From: Epiperipatus broadwayi
Taxonomy: Eukaryota > Onychophora > Udeonychophora > Euonychophora > Peripatidae
Direction of reading: 5' to 3'
NCBI GenBank assembly: GCA_028023455.1
Contig: JAQFVV010012402.1
Coordinates: 16,432,935 to 16,496,934, forward strand
DNA length: 64,000 bases
Shown here: one piece after another, positions 36,514 through 48,041 of the stretch
Position numbering within the stretch: the stretch's first letter is position 1
How the letters are laid out: the number at the start of each line of letters is the position of its first letter
Notes under the pieces: generated by a model
Databases searched by the model: none
What the model saw: the letters and a program-made list of their open reading frames with translations, nothing else
What the model was told of the DNA's origin: nothing
Program-made: the position numbers and the translations under genes

Positions 36514-38088
36514 ATATTACATATAATATTTTTTATAACGGGTATTATATATATATAACTCTGCCACTTTTGTATGCACATTATTGCTCACACACATTAT
36601 TCTGAGATAGTTGAATTAGATTCTTGACTAGAGCTTTTTTTTACTAACTTTTAAAACATCAGAACTGAGCACAGAACAAGACTTAAACTCAGCACTCAAT
36701 ACACCATTTTTACATTTTTTTTCCTTCCTTTTTATTCTTCTTCTGCAGACTTTTTATCAACCTTTTAATTTGCATAAACTAATACTTTTATTAATATGCA
36801 AATTTTCCTGTTGCTTCTTGAAGTTACTGATTTCTTTTTTTCTGCATATTAATTATTTCTTTCTTCTCTGGAGTATTTTAGCAATATTCATTTATTCATG
36901 CTTTAAATAAAATATACATGCATAAATTTAGCATTTCACCCTCTATGAACATGCAGAATTTATTTACACAGAATTTTTTTTGTAGCATTTGCTTTATTTA
37001 CAATAAAATATTATAATTTTAACAGTCTTCTCCCACTTGAATAGGCCTTAAATCAGCATGTTCTTTTGGTTGGTTAAAATCCAATGTTCACTAAAGACGA
37101 GTTGTAATTATCTTAATAAAATTTTTGTATAAAACTGATTAAATACTGATAGATCTGTAATTTTTAATATGTTTTTATTTTATTTTTTCTCACATTTCAG
37201 CATGTGCTTGCGATAAATATATCTTTTGGATATACATCAGTACCACTGCAATTTTTGACTGTGATTTTTCTATACTGAAAATAAAAATCATGTATTTCAT
37301 TATATTAATCTAACAATGGCAAATTTTCAGTAATTTTGACTTTATTTTTACCTTTTGGTACATATTAGTAATGAATATATCTCTGGGATGCAAATGACCT
37401 CATTTGCAATTTATTTAACTTTGACTTCCACAGGGTTAAGATTAAATGAAGTATAAAAATTGATGATTACTTAATAGCATAAACAAATATAATTGGTACA
37501 ATTAAGCATTTTCTAAAGCAGAATTGGTATAGTACATTACAAAATAAGATATCTTATACTACTTTTAATTGGATAGATTAAAAATGATGGAAAATATTTT
37601 ATTATAAAGTTTACTAGACAAGAAAGCATTAAACTGGTAATTTCTGGAACAAATTAAGACTTCTGGAAAAAATGATAGTAATTGAAATGAGAGATGCCAT
37701 TGTTAATAAAGTCTGTACCTCATGGCAAAAAAAAAGAATTTATTAATGTCCTGAGCTTTCTGTTCATTTTAAGTTACCTTCTTTTGTTTAGGTCTATTTT
37801 TTTTTTCAATTTTCTTTATTTCTATTATCAAAATATAAACAATCTCTTAATCTCAATTAATTTTCATCATTAAATTTTATCTTGATTGTAGTTATTATGT
37901 ATAATTTTTCATATAATCTTTATGCATAACTAGTGCTTATTGTCCTCATCTATATAAAGTTTCATGACTGCTTAAGTCATTAAAAACTTCCTTATTATAT
38001 TATTGAATCTGTTTTACTTATTAACTCATAGCTTTTATATAATTTAGACATAGAAATGTGGTGATGTATATAATTTTTATTTTGTTAT

Positions 38089-38695
38089 TGTCATATCTCA
38101 CCTTGCCTTCAGAAGTGGACTAGTTCAGATTCCTTTCTTATCTGGTTGGATTGAGCATGCTTTTTGTTACTAACCAATGACTAAACATATAAATAAAACT
38201 CAACCAATGGTTAGTATGATCCAATAGGAAATGATGCTCTCTGAATCTGATTGCTTAGTAAGATTGGGGATCTGTCAGTAAATAGTCAACCTTTATAGAG
38301 GTAAGAAGAGAATGTCTGTCTAATCTAAGTGGTGGTATGCATTACACTGCTAACAGTGGGCCTTTCCATTATAACCATTACACTATAGGACTATGCAGTG
38401 AGGCAAGTCCATGATAGGACTGGAAGTTACGATTGGAACAGACTCAATGCAAGCTGTCTGGTACAGCCAGAAGAGTCATTGGACAAACTCATGAAGCAGG
38501 CTGTTACATACATCTGGAAGTGAGTTGAGTCTTTCAGGCACCACCAGCCTTGAATTAATTGAGATTGTGGCAGTATATTCATTAATATTATATATGAAGT
38601 AAATGTATTTAATCCTAATAAATCATATTAATTGAATTTCAAGTATTTGTATTTTTTAGTACTGTTGGTTTGAGTCTGCAATCCAGACCAAACAA
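38089..38695 (+). repeat. Solo LTR of the same gypsy family
   Basis: Begins TGTCATATCTCACCTTGCCTTC like the 3' LTR at 2716 (minus). It is alignable to about 38540 and again at its end (CAATCCAGACCAAACA versus TAATCCAGATTAAACACA). No internal region follows. A 5-bp target duplication is not obvious. Confidence 0.7.
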
Positions 38696-39582
38696 ATAAG
38701 CATTAGCTGCTTTTACTGTTGTTTAAAGTTTAATAACATTTTTGGTTGATTTAACTCTGTATTCTAATATGTGGCTACCTACCATATAAATAATTTATGT
38801 TGTTAGATCTTAACATTATTTAATTACTTTACAGCATTTGTTTTTATCCATTACATCCTAATTAAAACACAATAAATTACTTGATTGATTATGCTATTTA
38901 TACTTTATCTCACTATTACATATTGTCTTATTACTGATAAATCATTTCAAAATTAAATTGTGCATAGGCATAAACACAGATATCTAAAACCCATTTTTAC
39001 TACTATATTTGTTTCAAGGGCATAGCTTTAGATATAGCAAAAATATATAAATGAATTATAATAGGTAATTCAGCCTAATGACATCTCAACAATTAGCTAA
39101 GTCGTAAAAGCTTTTCCAATAGTTATACTTTCTGCATTGTTGAAATGCATATTAGGAACCATTTACATATTTTCCCAGAGTCTGCAGTAGTATGTTTGGA
39201 GATACATATAATGATAGAAATGATTTCTAAAAATATAAAAGTATGAGATCTCATAATAGTAAATTTGATTTTTTAACAAAATTTAAATATTATATTTGGA
39301 TTTTAAAAAATAATAGTTTCTAACTTAAATAAACATTGTCAATCATTAGTGTATTTACTGTATCATTGTTGTATAAGAATCACTGGTTGGAGAATAAGCA
39401 ATCTATGCATTTTCATTATTCACCTTGTATTAAATTTAACCAAATATGAACTCTAATCATCATGTGCTATGCCTTTTTATTTTGGCTGCGATACCTAAAG
39501 ATGTAAGATGCATTGAAATGGTAATTGGAACTGATATCTCTTCGCATTTATTTAAATTTATATACTTTACATACATATATAT

Positions 39583-39681
39583 ATAAGGGACTTGAACTCA
39601 GACTTTTGAACCTCCTATAGTTATTCAATTCATCTTATACAACTGATACACATGACCACATATATGTGAAAAAGATCAATG
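39583..39681 (+). repeat. Terminal fragment of the 18.5 kb foldback family
   Basis: ATAAGGGACTTGAACTCAGA through CACATATATGTGAAAAAGAT matches 18511-18610. It ends 80 bp before the acceptor of exon 6. Confidence 0.75.
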
Positions 39682-39760
39682 TATTTAAATATTATATATG
39701 TATATGCATGTGCGTCTGCACATTGAAATTAAAAACAATATTTTATTTTTTTATTTTCAG

Positions 39761-39807
39761 ATGTAGTTTTTGGTATGCAGGTAATCGCTGTGAAATGAAT
39801 TTAAGAA
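39761..39807 (+). CDS. SEA/EGF membrane protein, exon 6 (end of last EGF)
   Basis: Only 47 bases. Acceptor TTATTTTCAG|ATGTAG, donor AGAA|GTAAAT. Phase 2 in, phase 1 out. It encodes CSFWYAGNRCEMNLR, completing the module begun in exon 5 as C-x-C...Y.G..C, the standard EGF ending. The fit of phase and of cysteine spacing supports it. Mobile elements crowd both sides: a foldback fragment ends 80 bp upstream and a 275-bp palindrome starts 45 bp downstream. Confidence 0.85.
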
Positions 39808-39852
39808 GTAAATATAAACTTTTTATTTATTTGTTTTTATCGTTATATATAT

Positions 39853-40127
39853 ATAACGAAACTTAAATATATTCTAAACAACGGTAAACAATTTATAATA
39901 CAATATAAATAAAAACTCAATAAAAACTCATAAAGAAATATTTTCGATTATATTCATAATCATTTTCAACTCAACTTTCAAAATGGAATCAATCCATTTT
40001 GAAAGTTGAGTTGAAAATGATTATGAATATAATCGAAAATATTTCTTTATGAGTTTTTATTGAGTTTTTATTTATATTGCATTATAAATTGTTTACCATT
40101 GTTTGGAATATATTTAAGTTTCGTTAT
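39853..40127. repeat. Near-perfect 275-bp palindrome
   Basis: Arms of about 134 bp differ at about three positions around a 7-base loop (AATCAAT). Outer ends are ATAACGAAAC and GTTTCGTTAT. The inner 70 bp are identical. Such low divergence in a region of old repeats suggests a recent origin or gene conversion between arms. Confidence 0.92.
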
Positions 40128-40296
40128 TGTATTATTGATATTAGCGGACATTTATTTTGTTATATATATATGTATAATAAAAATAGTATTTTTTAGAATT
40201 CATAATCATCATTATTAGTAGCTATTTGTAAATAAATTTAGTTATTATAACTCTATAAAAACAAAAATAGTTAGATAAAGAATATATATATTAATT

Positions 40297-40574
40297 TTAA
40301 TTGAGATTGCGCTTTACGCAAAAAAATTGAAGCTTGTTTAAATCTTACAAAGTTATATGGCTTAGCGCTTTCGAAGACCTTGAGTCTCCATAATCATAGC
40401 TTACTTTTAACTAAAGTTTAGCTGTGGTTCATGTAAAATTTTATGCAAATTTTATAATGACCATTTTCTGGAGATTGCAAATGGAGACTCAAGATCTCCG
40501 AAAGCGCTAAGCCATATAACTTTGTAAGATTCAGAAGAGCTTCACTTTTTTGCATAAAGCGCAATCTCAATTAA
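40297..40574. repeat. 278-bp foldback with hammerhead-like motif remnants
   Basis: TTAATTGAGATTGC at 40297 is mirrored at 40561-40574. The arms are about 110 bp. Both contain GGAGACTCAAG...GAAAGCGCTAAGCC reading outward. Confidence 0.85.
40359..40402 (-). ncRNA. Degenerate hammerhead-like motif
   Basis: Minus strand: GCT, core decayed to ATGATTA, extra T, stem II GGAGA/TCTTC around CTCAAGG, GAAA, AG-CG-CT stem III, cleavage site CTA, AGC pairing with GCT. The + strand mirror at 40470-40515 has lost the core box. Confidence 0.35.
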
Positions 40575-41640
40575 TTACTAATCAAAGGTGAAGTAAAAAC
40601 TATTATATATTAATTTTATAATTTGTAGCAAAATAATATAAGGAAGGAGTAGGATGAAAACTTTTTATGTTTAACCATCATCAATCCAAACAATATAATT
40701 ATAATATAAAAATTGTAAAACAATTCTTAATACATATTCATTTACAAATTTAAATATTGATTTACAAGAGTAAACAATAAACTATGATTTTAAATATTAT
40801 ATAAATGTTAAATCCTTTCCATAAATAGCGAGTGAAGTGTTTAGGCAACAGAGTACTTCAACGAAATATTCAGTTGTAGTTTATCATTCTCTTAATAGAA
40901 TTATTCTAACATCTGCTTTGTATTGGTATAACACAGAAATAGAATGGTGAAATAAATAATAAAAATTTCTGGATCAAACTCGGTCTGTAATTTCTAGAAC
41001 TCAAGTATCACAATCTCTTGAAGAACCATTTCAATCGTAGGACAATACTAATGGTTGCAATGAGATAGTATTTCTTTAAGAATAATATTTGTAAATTTAG
41101 GCAATTTTTTGTTTTATTATTTGACTGAAAATTATGGTAAAAATGAAAACTGTTTGTATAAATATATATTGTTAATCTTTCTATCCATACAAAGGAAGAC
41201 ATAAGAAAGTTTTCTGTCCTCAAGGAAGTTTAGAACTATGACAAAACAATAGTAATTTATCACAACTTCCACCATCATCTGTGATAGTGTGGCATTGTTC
41301 ATCTTATATTCAGATTTACATTAATCATTAATAAGCTTACTTTATAAACCAATACATCTCCTACATCATTAATAAAATTTTATCTAGTTCCCAGAAATTT
41401 TTTATTAATTGAAATTAGGAATATAAAAAGGATTATTTATATTATTGGCATTGTAATCACGTTGTGATATAGTTTTATTTATACATTCAGAACCTGGGTA
41501 TTAATCTGCCACACACTAATTATAATCTGAGACCATTGTTTTAAAAATCACACTTTCCGCTAATAGCTGAAGGTATAAAACTTGAAATAATATCCAAAAC
41601 AATTAAAAATTTTGGCATTACAATTTGTTTTAAACAAGCT
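40575..41640. other. AT-rich intron sequence
   Basis: Part of intron 6 (39808-45307, phase 1). I see no element or coding signal; the minus frame at 41008-41223 has no family resemblance. Confidence 0.5.
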
Positions 41641-41644
41641 TTAA

Positions 41645-41748
41645 GTCAAGCATTGGTGTTTGAGAGGTCAGCACATCTGCCTTACATGCAGGTGTCTCAG
41701 GTTAGCAGGTTTGCTTCCCAGCCAATGCTATGACACATGAAAAAAAAT
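41645..41748 (+). mobile_element. tRNA-derived SINE, subfamily A, diverged
   Basis: CAAGCATTGGTG, GAGAGGTCAGC, CTTACATGCAGG, a weak B box, GCCAATGCTATGACACATG and an A tail. No clear target duplication. Confidence 0.8.
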
Positions 41749-42194
41749 GCATTAAAATTATTTATAACAAAAATATCATTAGTAATATTTACTAAGGCGG
41801 TAAACCTTAAGAATATGCACATGAAAATGTGAAGATAGGGACCTCTACATGTCTTAACCACAAGCTTACACTTTGGAAGATAAAAATTGTTAAATTTACA
41901 TTATAAAGTCAACTAGAAATTTTAAGTTGAAATATTTATAGCGCTATTGGCAACAAATTGTGATGTTCTATATCAGTTACTGAAACAATATTATACACAT
42001 TATTTCATTCACTTTTTTATTAAGTTGATAAATAGGCAATAGAGAACAAAGTCATGACCCTAGATTATTATTGGTGATTCCTTGATCTTGTTTGTCATCT
42101 CTTGTTAATTTAGTCATATGATTCACTAAATGTACAATTTCACTGATTGGTCCATTATTTAAGACATTATATATTTTATTGTAAATTCAGCTAT

Positions 42195-42302
42195 ATTTTT
42201 TTTAAATGTCATAGCATCGGCTGGGACGCGAACCCGCAACCTGGGCAACTGCCTGCAAATGCAAGGCAGTCACGCTGATCTCTTGACCACCAATACAAGA
42301 CT
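42195..42302 (-). mobile_element. tRNA-derived SINE, subfamily A, full length
   Basis: Minus strand: TCTTGTATTGGTGGTCAAGAG, GCGTGACTGCCTTGC, GGCAGTTGCCCAGG, B box GGGTTCGCGTCCC, GATGCTATGACATTT. It abuts the 5' truncated LINE at about 42320. Confidence 0.85.
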
Positions 42303-42350
42303 AATTTTAGTTATGTACTAGCCTAAAATAGTAATAGATGTCACCACTGA

Positions 42351-43890
42351 TTGATGAAAAGTAATTATTATACTTACCAATTAGGGGATATAGAATCAGT
42401 TAAAGTTAAAAATGGAGTGGGATTAAGGCAAGGATGCCCTATGTCACCGATTTTGTTTTTGTTGTTTTTGAGTGAAATGGAAAAAGCAATAGAAAGACTA
42501 GGAAGAGGGGTAGAGATACCATTAATAGGTGGCAAAGGAGTATATACTTTATCGGGTCTTTTTTTTTTTGCAGATGATATCTTTTTATGTGCAGAAAGAA
42601 GAGAAGATATGGATATTATGTTGAGGACATGTGCATGGTGGGTAAAGAGATGGGGATTAAATTTAGTGAAGAAAAATCAAATATAATGATGGTTAATACT
42701 GGGGAAAGAGAGGATGTAGTTTTTTTTATTGGGGGATATAAAGTTAAGTGTGGTAGATAGATATAGGTATTTGGGAATCATCTTATGTAATCAGGAAATT
42801 TGCTTGGTTGAATGGGAGAAAAAATTGATAAATGAAGCAAAGAAAAGAAAAGGTTTGGTAAAGAAACTAACTGTATTTTCATATAATAAATATGATGTAG
42901 CTAGAATTGTATGGAAGGGTGTTGCAGTAGCAGGGTTAACATATGGTAATGATGCATTATGTGTTAGTAAAAGGATTTTAGATTATTTAGAGAAAGTACA
43001 AAGGGAAGTAGGAAGACATGCATTAGATGCAGAGATGTGGATAGCAAAGGAGCCAATTCAAGGAGAAATGGGATGGTCAAGTTTTTATATGAGAGATGCA
43101 AAAAGTAAAATGAAAATGTTTGGTAGGTTGCAGTTTATGGATAATAAAAGAATAGCCAAAATAGTGTTTAATTGAGTTATGAGTAAAGGGCAGGTAACAA
43201 GATGGGTGAGAAAGGTAATGCAGTATGCAAAAGATTTGGATAAAGAATTTATATCGGTATACTTAAATAAATCATTTTTTATAGCGCGATGTTTGTAAAC
43301 TGTAATATTTAACACAGCATTACGCTGTTGCACATGCGCTTTAAAGATTTTAACTATAAATGAATGTATACTAACACTCAACCACAAAGACTTTATCATG
43401 TGGTTGAGTGTTAGTATTCATTCATTTATAGTTAAAATCTTCAAAGCGCATGTCCAACAGTGTAATGCTGTGTTAAATATTATCGGTATACTTGTATAAA
43501 AGGTGGGATGATTGTTTTAGGAGGATTGTTGAGTGTTATAGTGGTAAGGAATGGGATAAAAGAATAGAAGCATTAATAAAAAATAGGGAGTTGGAGAGAT
43601 GGAGAAGTAGTATGGAGGGTAAGAAGAGTTTAAATATATATAGAAGTAAATGGAATATTGGAAGTGAGTTAATTTATGATAATAGTAAGGAAAGTAGTTT
43701 ATTGTTTAAGGCTCGAACGGGATCTTTAGCAACAAGAGAATATACATGTAAATGGAAAACTATGGGTGATTTAGTGTGTAAATTGTGTAAGGAAGGTATA
43801 GAAAATATTAGGCATCTGTTGATTGAATGTAAATGCTTGAAAGCAGAAAGGGTACAGATAATGAAGTTATGGGAGAATAGGTATGAATAA
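42351..43890 (+). pseudogene. Non-LTR reverse transcriptase pseudogene
   Basis: Three open pieces: 42351-42686, 42729-43172 and 43492-43890. The first carries GVGLRQGCPMSPILFLLFL and the catalytic FADD motif (42567-42578). A frameshift near 42645 separates it from the second piece, where the other frame reads GIKFSEEKSNIMMV; the second piece opens with VVDRYRYLGIIL. A TGA ends it at 43173. The insertion at 43265-43480 comes next. Removing the insertion and one 13-bp duplicate (229 bp) puts the third piece back in the same frame, so the stop is the only other break there. The third piece ends in a CX2C...H...C zinc-binding block (CKLCKEG...IRHLLIEC). The element once copied itself by target-primed reverse transcription. 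Confidence 0.85.
43265..43480. mobile_element. Foldback inserted in the LINE, 13-bp target duplication
   Basis: TATCGGTATACTT occurs at 43252-43264 and 43481-43493. The insert is 216 bp: a 40-bp unpaired lead (43265-43304) and a hairpin of two arms of about 80 bp (43305-43388 and 43395-43480) containing AACACTCAACCACA. No hammerhead motif seen. Confidence 0.9.
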
Positions 43891-44149
43891 AATGACAATA
43901 CAGAAAGTGAGTTATTCGTTTTTATGCAGGGTTTGTGAAAAGATAAGGAGGATTTAGATTTAAAGGCCATAGAGTTGACAAAGATTATGTTGTGGAGATG
44001 GGATGGGGCAGAATATGGGAAGACTTAGAGTGGGGAATGGAAAATAAAATGGCTAACAGGTTTATCTGGGCATAGTTGCTGAGATATTCTTGACTTCGTT
44101 TAAGGAGAAGCCAAATACATCACATCACATCACATACAAACCAGGAGAG

Positions 44150-45307
44150 TTAAATCTGAGAATTTGGCTTGTGTAATCTTTTTTATCTTTTGATTACATC
44201 TTTCCATATTATGCTAAAATCTATGATGAATTTCACCTTCTTTTCTTTAATAAACCTTTCTGTAAGGAGACTTTTTATCTTTATGGTCTTTTTATCTTTT
44301 TAATGACTTATTATTAATATCTATATTGGGTAGCAGTGATATTTTTATAGGTATCTCAATAGCAAAATATCATTTCAAATTCATTTTTATATACTATATT
44401 ATGCTGAAATTATTATAGATGGGCAGAATGTCATTCATGCAATCTCTAGAAGTTGACATTTACTTTACAATATCTAATATTAATAAAGGAAACAAACATG
44501 TTACATTAGTATAAAACTGCATGAGAAATATATATATATATATTTGTAGTTATATTTTTGTTTTATTCATTTCTTTTTTTAACTTCAAATTTTAGGACTA
44601 AATCTTGTTATTTATATAGGTATTCTTGTCCACCTAAAACAAAACATAGCTTATGTAAAGCAATCATAAGATGAATAACTATAAGATGCTAGGAAAGTGT
44701 ACCCTAACAATTATTATTTTTTAGTCGTGTAATACCTCAATGCCTAATTACTTCTTTATGGGCATGCACATACCCACACACCCTTATACACATACATGCA
44801 TACATACAATAGCTACTGGATTTAAATCACATCCAAATGATACATACTAAATTCTTATTTATATTTACACTCTGATTTCTCTTGTACATGCCTTCACTGC
44901 TTGTGTTTTTCACTACTCTAATTTTGCTTTTTTTCACAGCTCTACCCTAACTCTCTCTCTCTACATAGTTTTCTTGTTTTTATTCTGCCTTTCTATTTAT
45001 TGTAGACTTGTTTGCTTTTAAAATTTTTGACTCTTTATCTTTCTTCAATGCAGTCTTACTTATTTTTACTTTCTTTTCTATCTTTTGATTTCTACCACAG
45101 TTTTGTTTAACTTTATACTCTGCTACAGTACCTTTCTCTACTATAGCCTTTCTTGTTTTATATCAATACATTCAATAGTTTTCACTCTATTATATTTTGA
45201 CAATGTTTCACACTTTTTTCTTTCTCTTTTGCAGTATTATTTACTTTTACATCCTCCATTTTGTTTCTCAATCTCTCTTCTTATATTGTTATTATTATTT
45301 TTTTTAG
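44150..45307. other. AT-rich intron sequence
   Basis: End of intron 6, phase 1. C/T-rich and TA microsatellite stretches; no element named. Confidence 0.5.
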
Positions 45308-45395
45308 TTATCATTGGATTTTCTGCTGCTGGAGTAGTTATATTACTTGTTATTTTTGGAATATTTTTATTCTGTTACAAGAAATCTAAAAAAAG
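45308..45395 (+). CDS. SEA/EGF membrane protein, exon 7 (transmembrane helix)
   Basis: Acceptor TTTTTTTTAG|TTATC, donor AAAAG|GTGAGA. Phase 1 in, phase 2 out. It encodes a single hydrophobic segment of about 22 residues, GFSAAGVVILLVIFGIFLF, then CYKKSKKR. The basic cluster marks the cytoplasmic side, so the protein is a type I membrane protein with the SEA and EGF modules outside. The upstream frame continues open into the intron, but the polypyrimidine tract and AG at 45306 and the matching phase favour this start. Confidence 0.85.
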
Positions 45396-45493
45396 GTGAG
45401 AAATTGTTCAGTATTAAAATAGCTTTTTCTCATTATTTTTTGCAATTGAGTTAATATTATAAAAAAATAATATATTTTTTATCTTCATATACA

Positions 45494-45521
45494 TAGTAGT
45501 AGTAGCAGTAATGGCAGTAGC

Positions 45522-45556
<35 letters not shown>

Positions 45557-45634
45557 CATCATCATCATCATCATCATCACCACCACCATCATCATCATCA
45601 TCATCATTATTATTATTATTATTATTATTATTAC
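45494..45634 (+). repeat. Triplet microsatellite, TAG/TTA/TCA
   Basis: Blocks of TAG, CAG, TTA, TCA, CCA and TTA repeats in series, about 140 bp, directly left of the foldback at 45635. Confidence 0.95.
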
Positions 45635-46083
45635 TACATTCAAATATCAGCCTTTCAAGCTAATTGTGCATGTGCTTTGCGAGTGTTAAATAATAAATGA
45701 ATACTTTCCCTTCCAATACAAGATATAGTATTTATGCAGGAATAAAATGAATCCACTTATTCCTACAACTCAAATGCTTATATATGAGCAAATCTGAAGT
45801 ACTGGCAAGGAAAGCATGAGGATAGACCACTCACTTTAAATTACTATTTAGGATGTCTGAATGAATGATGTCAGTGAAATTGTCTAGAATTTACTAAACG
45901 TCACTCTAACTGAAACTTAATCAGATTTGCTCATATATAAGCATTTGAGTTGTAGGAATAAGTGGATTCATTTTATTCCTGTATAAATACTATATCTTGT
46001 ATTGGAAGGGAAAGTATTCATTTATTATTTAACACTCGCAAAGCGTATGCACAATTAGCTTGAAAGGCTGATATTTCAATGTA
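45635..46083. repeat. Foldback with 163-bp arms between triplet microsatellites
   Basis: 45635-45797 is mirrored at 45921-46083 with few mismatches (for example ATTGGAAGGGAAAGTATTCA in the right arm). The 123-bp centre is unique. A decayed single arm occurs at 11440-11515. Confidence 0.9.
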
Positions 46084-46118
46084 ATACAATTGTAAACATG
46101 TGCTATATAAAAATAAAT

Positions 46119-46234
46119 GCTTATTATTATTATTATCATCATCATCATCATCATCATCACTACTACTACTACTGCTACTGCTACTGCTGCTGCTACTGCT
46201 ACTGCTATTGCTACTGCTACTGCTACTGCTACTG

Positions 46235-46273
<39 letters not shown>

Positions 46274-46292
46274 TATTATTATTATTATTATT
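46119..46292 (+). repeat. Triplet microsatellite, TTA/TCA/CTA/CTG
   Basis: About 174 bp of TTA, TCA, CTA, alternating CTG-CTA, CTA and TTA blocks. Open frames here (poly-Leu, poly-Thr, poly-Val) are by-products. Confidence 0.95.
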
Positions 46293-47552
46293 CATTTTAT
46301 ATGTACATTTTGTCAATGATCATCACTTTATATCATTGTTTTGTTCATTTGATCTGAGATGCAAAATATTTGCCACAGAAAAAGTCTTCCAAGTTTTAAC
46401 AAAAACTGAACTGTATAATCCCATTTTTTTAGTGCTTTCTGCTTATGATAAACCTTGACTGCATTTATTAAATTTTGTTATAAACAAAATGATCATATTA
46501 TTAAAATATAAATACATTAAATACATCAAGTGTTCCTAGATATTTCATATTTCTGAAGTCATGGACTTCAAAAACTTATGTATTACTTTGATAAAAATTC
46601 ATGTTAATAGTATCACCCTGAAAATTTTTACACTTAATTCACCTTTCCATATGCTTGCCTAATGATGAAATTTCCTTATATTAACTGTGCCTTTTTCAAT
46701 TATCTGGATATATTATTAATCATAAGCACTTTCTTAATGAAATTAAGCATTTAATTGAAGAACTATATTAACATATTTAAGTAAAAAATACATAGAGTTT
46801 CTCTATTTAATGTACTATATTCTGTCAGATCTGATTTGACTTTGATTTAAATATTACTTGTCAATTATTAGTTAGAAAGATGAAAGTGTCAGATGTTTAT
46901 CCAAAACTTGTACCTATTTTGAATATCTAAGGTGAGTTATAATTAAATGTTCTGTGATAAGTATGTAAAGCTAATAATATTATAATGATTCATTACTCTC
47001 TCAAATTTAACTCTGCTTACTATATTTTCATATTCACTGATAAGAATATAACAATCTTCAGATGAGCATCAGAATGATTTCAATTGTACTTGAACAGCAT
47101 AAAATATTTATTTTCATAATATTGCCAGAAGAGAGTGATTGCCTAATAAATGTTCATACCATCTTTGATTACATATTGACCACTTTATCTTATCATAACT
47201 CTACTCTAAATGTCACAATCAAAATTATCTCCCTAGAGTAAATATCACTTATACTTATACCTGCTCATACTTTTATAAAATTGCCAGTAGTTTATCAATA
47301 ATGTTATTTTTCAACTATGTTTGAATCCTTATATTATAAAGCAAGCTATAATTTCATCCATTCGTCCATGAATTAATAAATACACTGAACTTTCAATAAT
47401 GCTAATAACATCATATAAGCATTTACATCAATAGCATTAATTTCAAATAAATCAAGACATATACCATGTGATCTAATTTAATAAGCTTGTATTATAAATG
47501 TTATATGATGAGCATGCCAATAGCTCTTAACAACCTTATCAAAACATCCTTA

Positions 47553-47592
47553 TCCCCAGAGTGTTTTCTTGCTTTGGCTTTCATCAGAGAGG
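47553..47592 (-). ncRNA. Hammerhead-like motif, intact core boxes
   Basis: Minus strand: CCTCT, CTGATGA (47581-47587), short stem II, GAAAA, cleavage site CTC, TGGGG pairing with CCTC. Confidence 0.5.
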
Positions 47593-48001
47593 CATTAGGA
47601 TATTCAAGCATTAGATTTATAATACCAGGTCAAGCCCAGCACTTTATCTAATGTTTAACTAATAAGTAGAAAATCTGAAATTTTTTAGACATCCATATTG
47701 GCACACTTATTATATATCATTTGTAATATAAGCTTATTAAATTGTCACATGATATATGACTTGATTTTTTGGCAATTATTGTTATTGCTCTTAAGGCTTT
47801 TGGTGATTTTATATTGCTAAAATATCAATATATGGTGTATTTGAACTTAATTCACTCCCATATGGCTATTTAAATTAGATAGCTGGATTTGAAGACATAT
47901 GGATGTCTGAAAATTTCAGATTTTCTACTTAATAGTTAAACATTAGGTAAAATGCTCAACTTGACCTGGTATTTTAAATCTAATACTTGGATATTCTAGT
48001 G

Positions 48002-48041
48002 CCTCACTGATGAAATCCAGAGTTAGAAACCAATCTGGGGA
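48002..48041 (+). ncRNA. Hammerhead-like motif, intact core boxes
   Basis: CCTCA, CTGATGA, eroded stem II, GAAAC, CA loop, cleavage site ATC after 48035, TGGGG pairing with CCTCA over five bases. Confidence 0.5.

Larger units (their letters stand above)
33091..39760 (+). other. Intron 5 (about 6.7 kb)
   Basis: Phase 2, GTAAGT...TATTTTCAG. Contains a SINE-like copy, a long minus-strand RTE relic, a tandem repeat, a Penelope-like fragment, a solo LTR and a foldback fragment. 33376-34030, 36520-38088 and 38700-39580 show nothing recognisable. Confidence 0.8.
42320..44140 (+). mobile_element. 5' truncated non-LTR retrotransposon, interrupted by a foldback
   Basis: Covers the reverse transcriptase from the block RQGCPMSP onward, the C-terminal domain, and a 3' end of GGAGAAGCCAAA followed by an (ATCAC)n-like tail at 44115-44137. 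The same 3' half occurs in minus orientation at 48660-49205. The clade (I/Jockey/R1-like group) is suggested by the zinc-binding C-terminus but not settled. Confidence 0.85.

Noticed and set aside
37190-37220. Possible exon after TTTTTTCTCACATTTCAG
   Set aside because: The frame stops after a few codons and phase does not fit neighbouring exons.
43265-43480. Hammerhead motif in the LINE insertion
   Set aside because: No CUGANGA and GAAA boxes in the right order on either strand.
46098-46458. Open frames encoding poly-Leu, poly-Thr, poly-Tyr and, on the other strand, poly-Val/Ala
   Set aside because: They are translations of a triplet microsatellite in several frames; no flanking coding signal.
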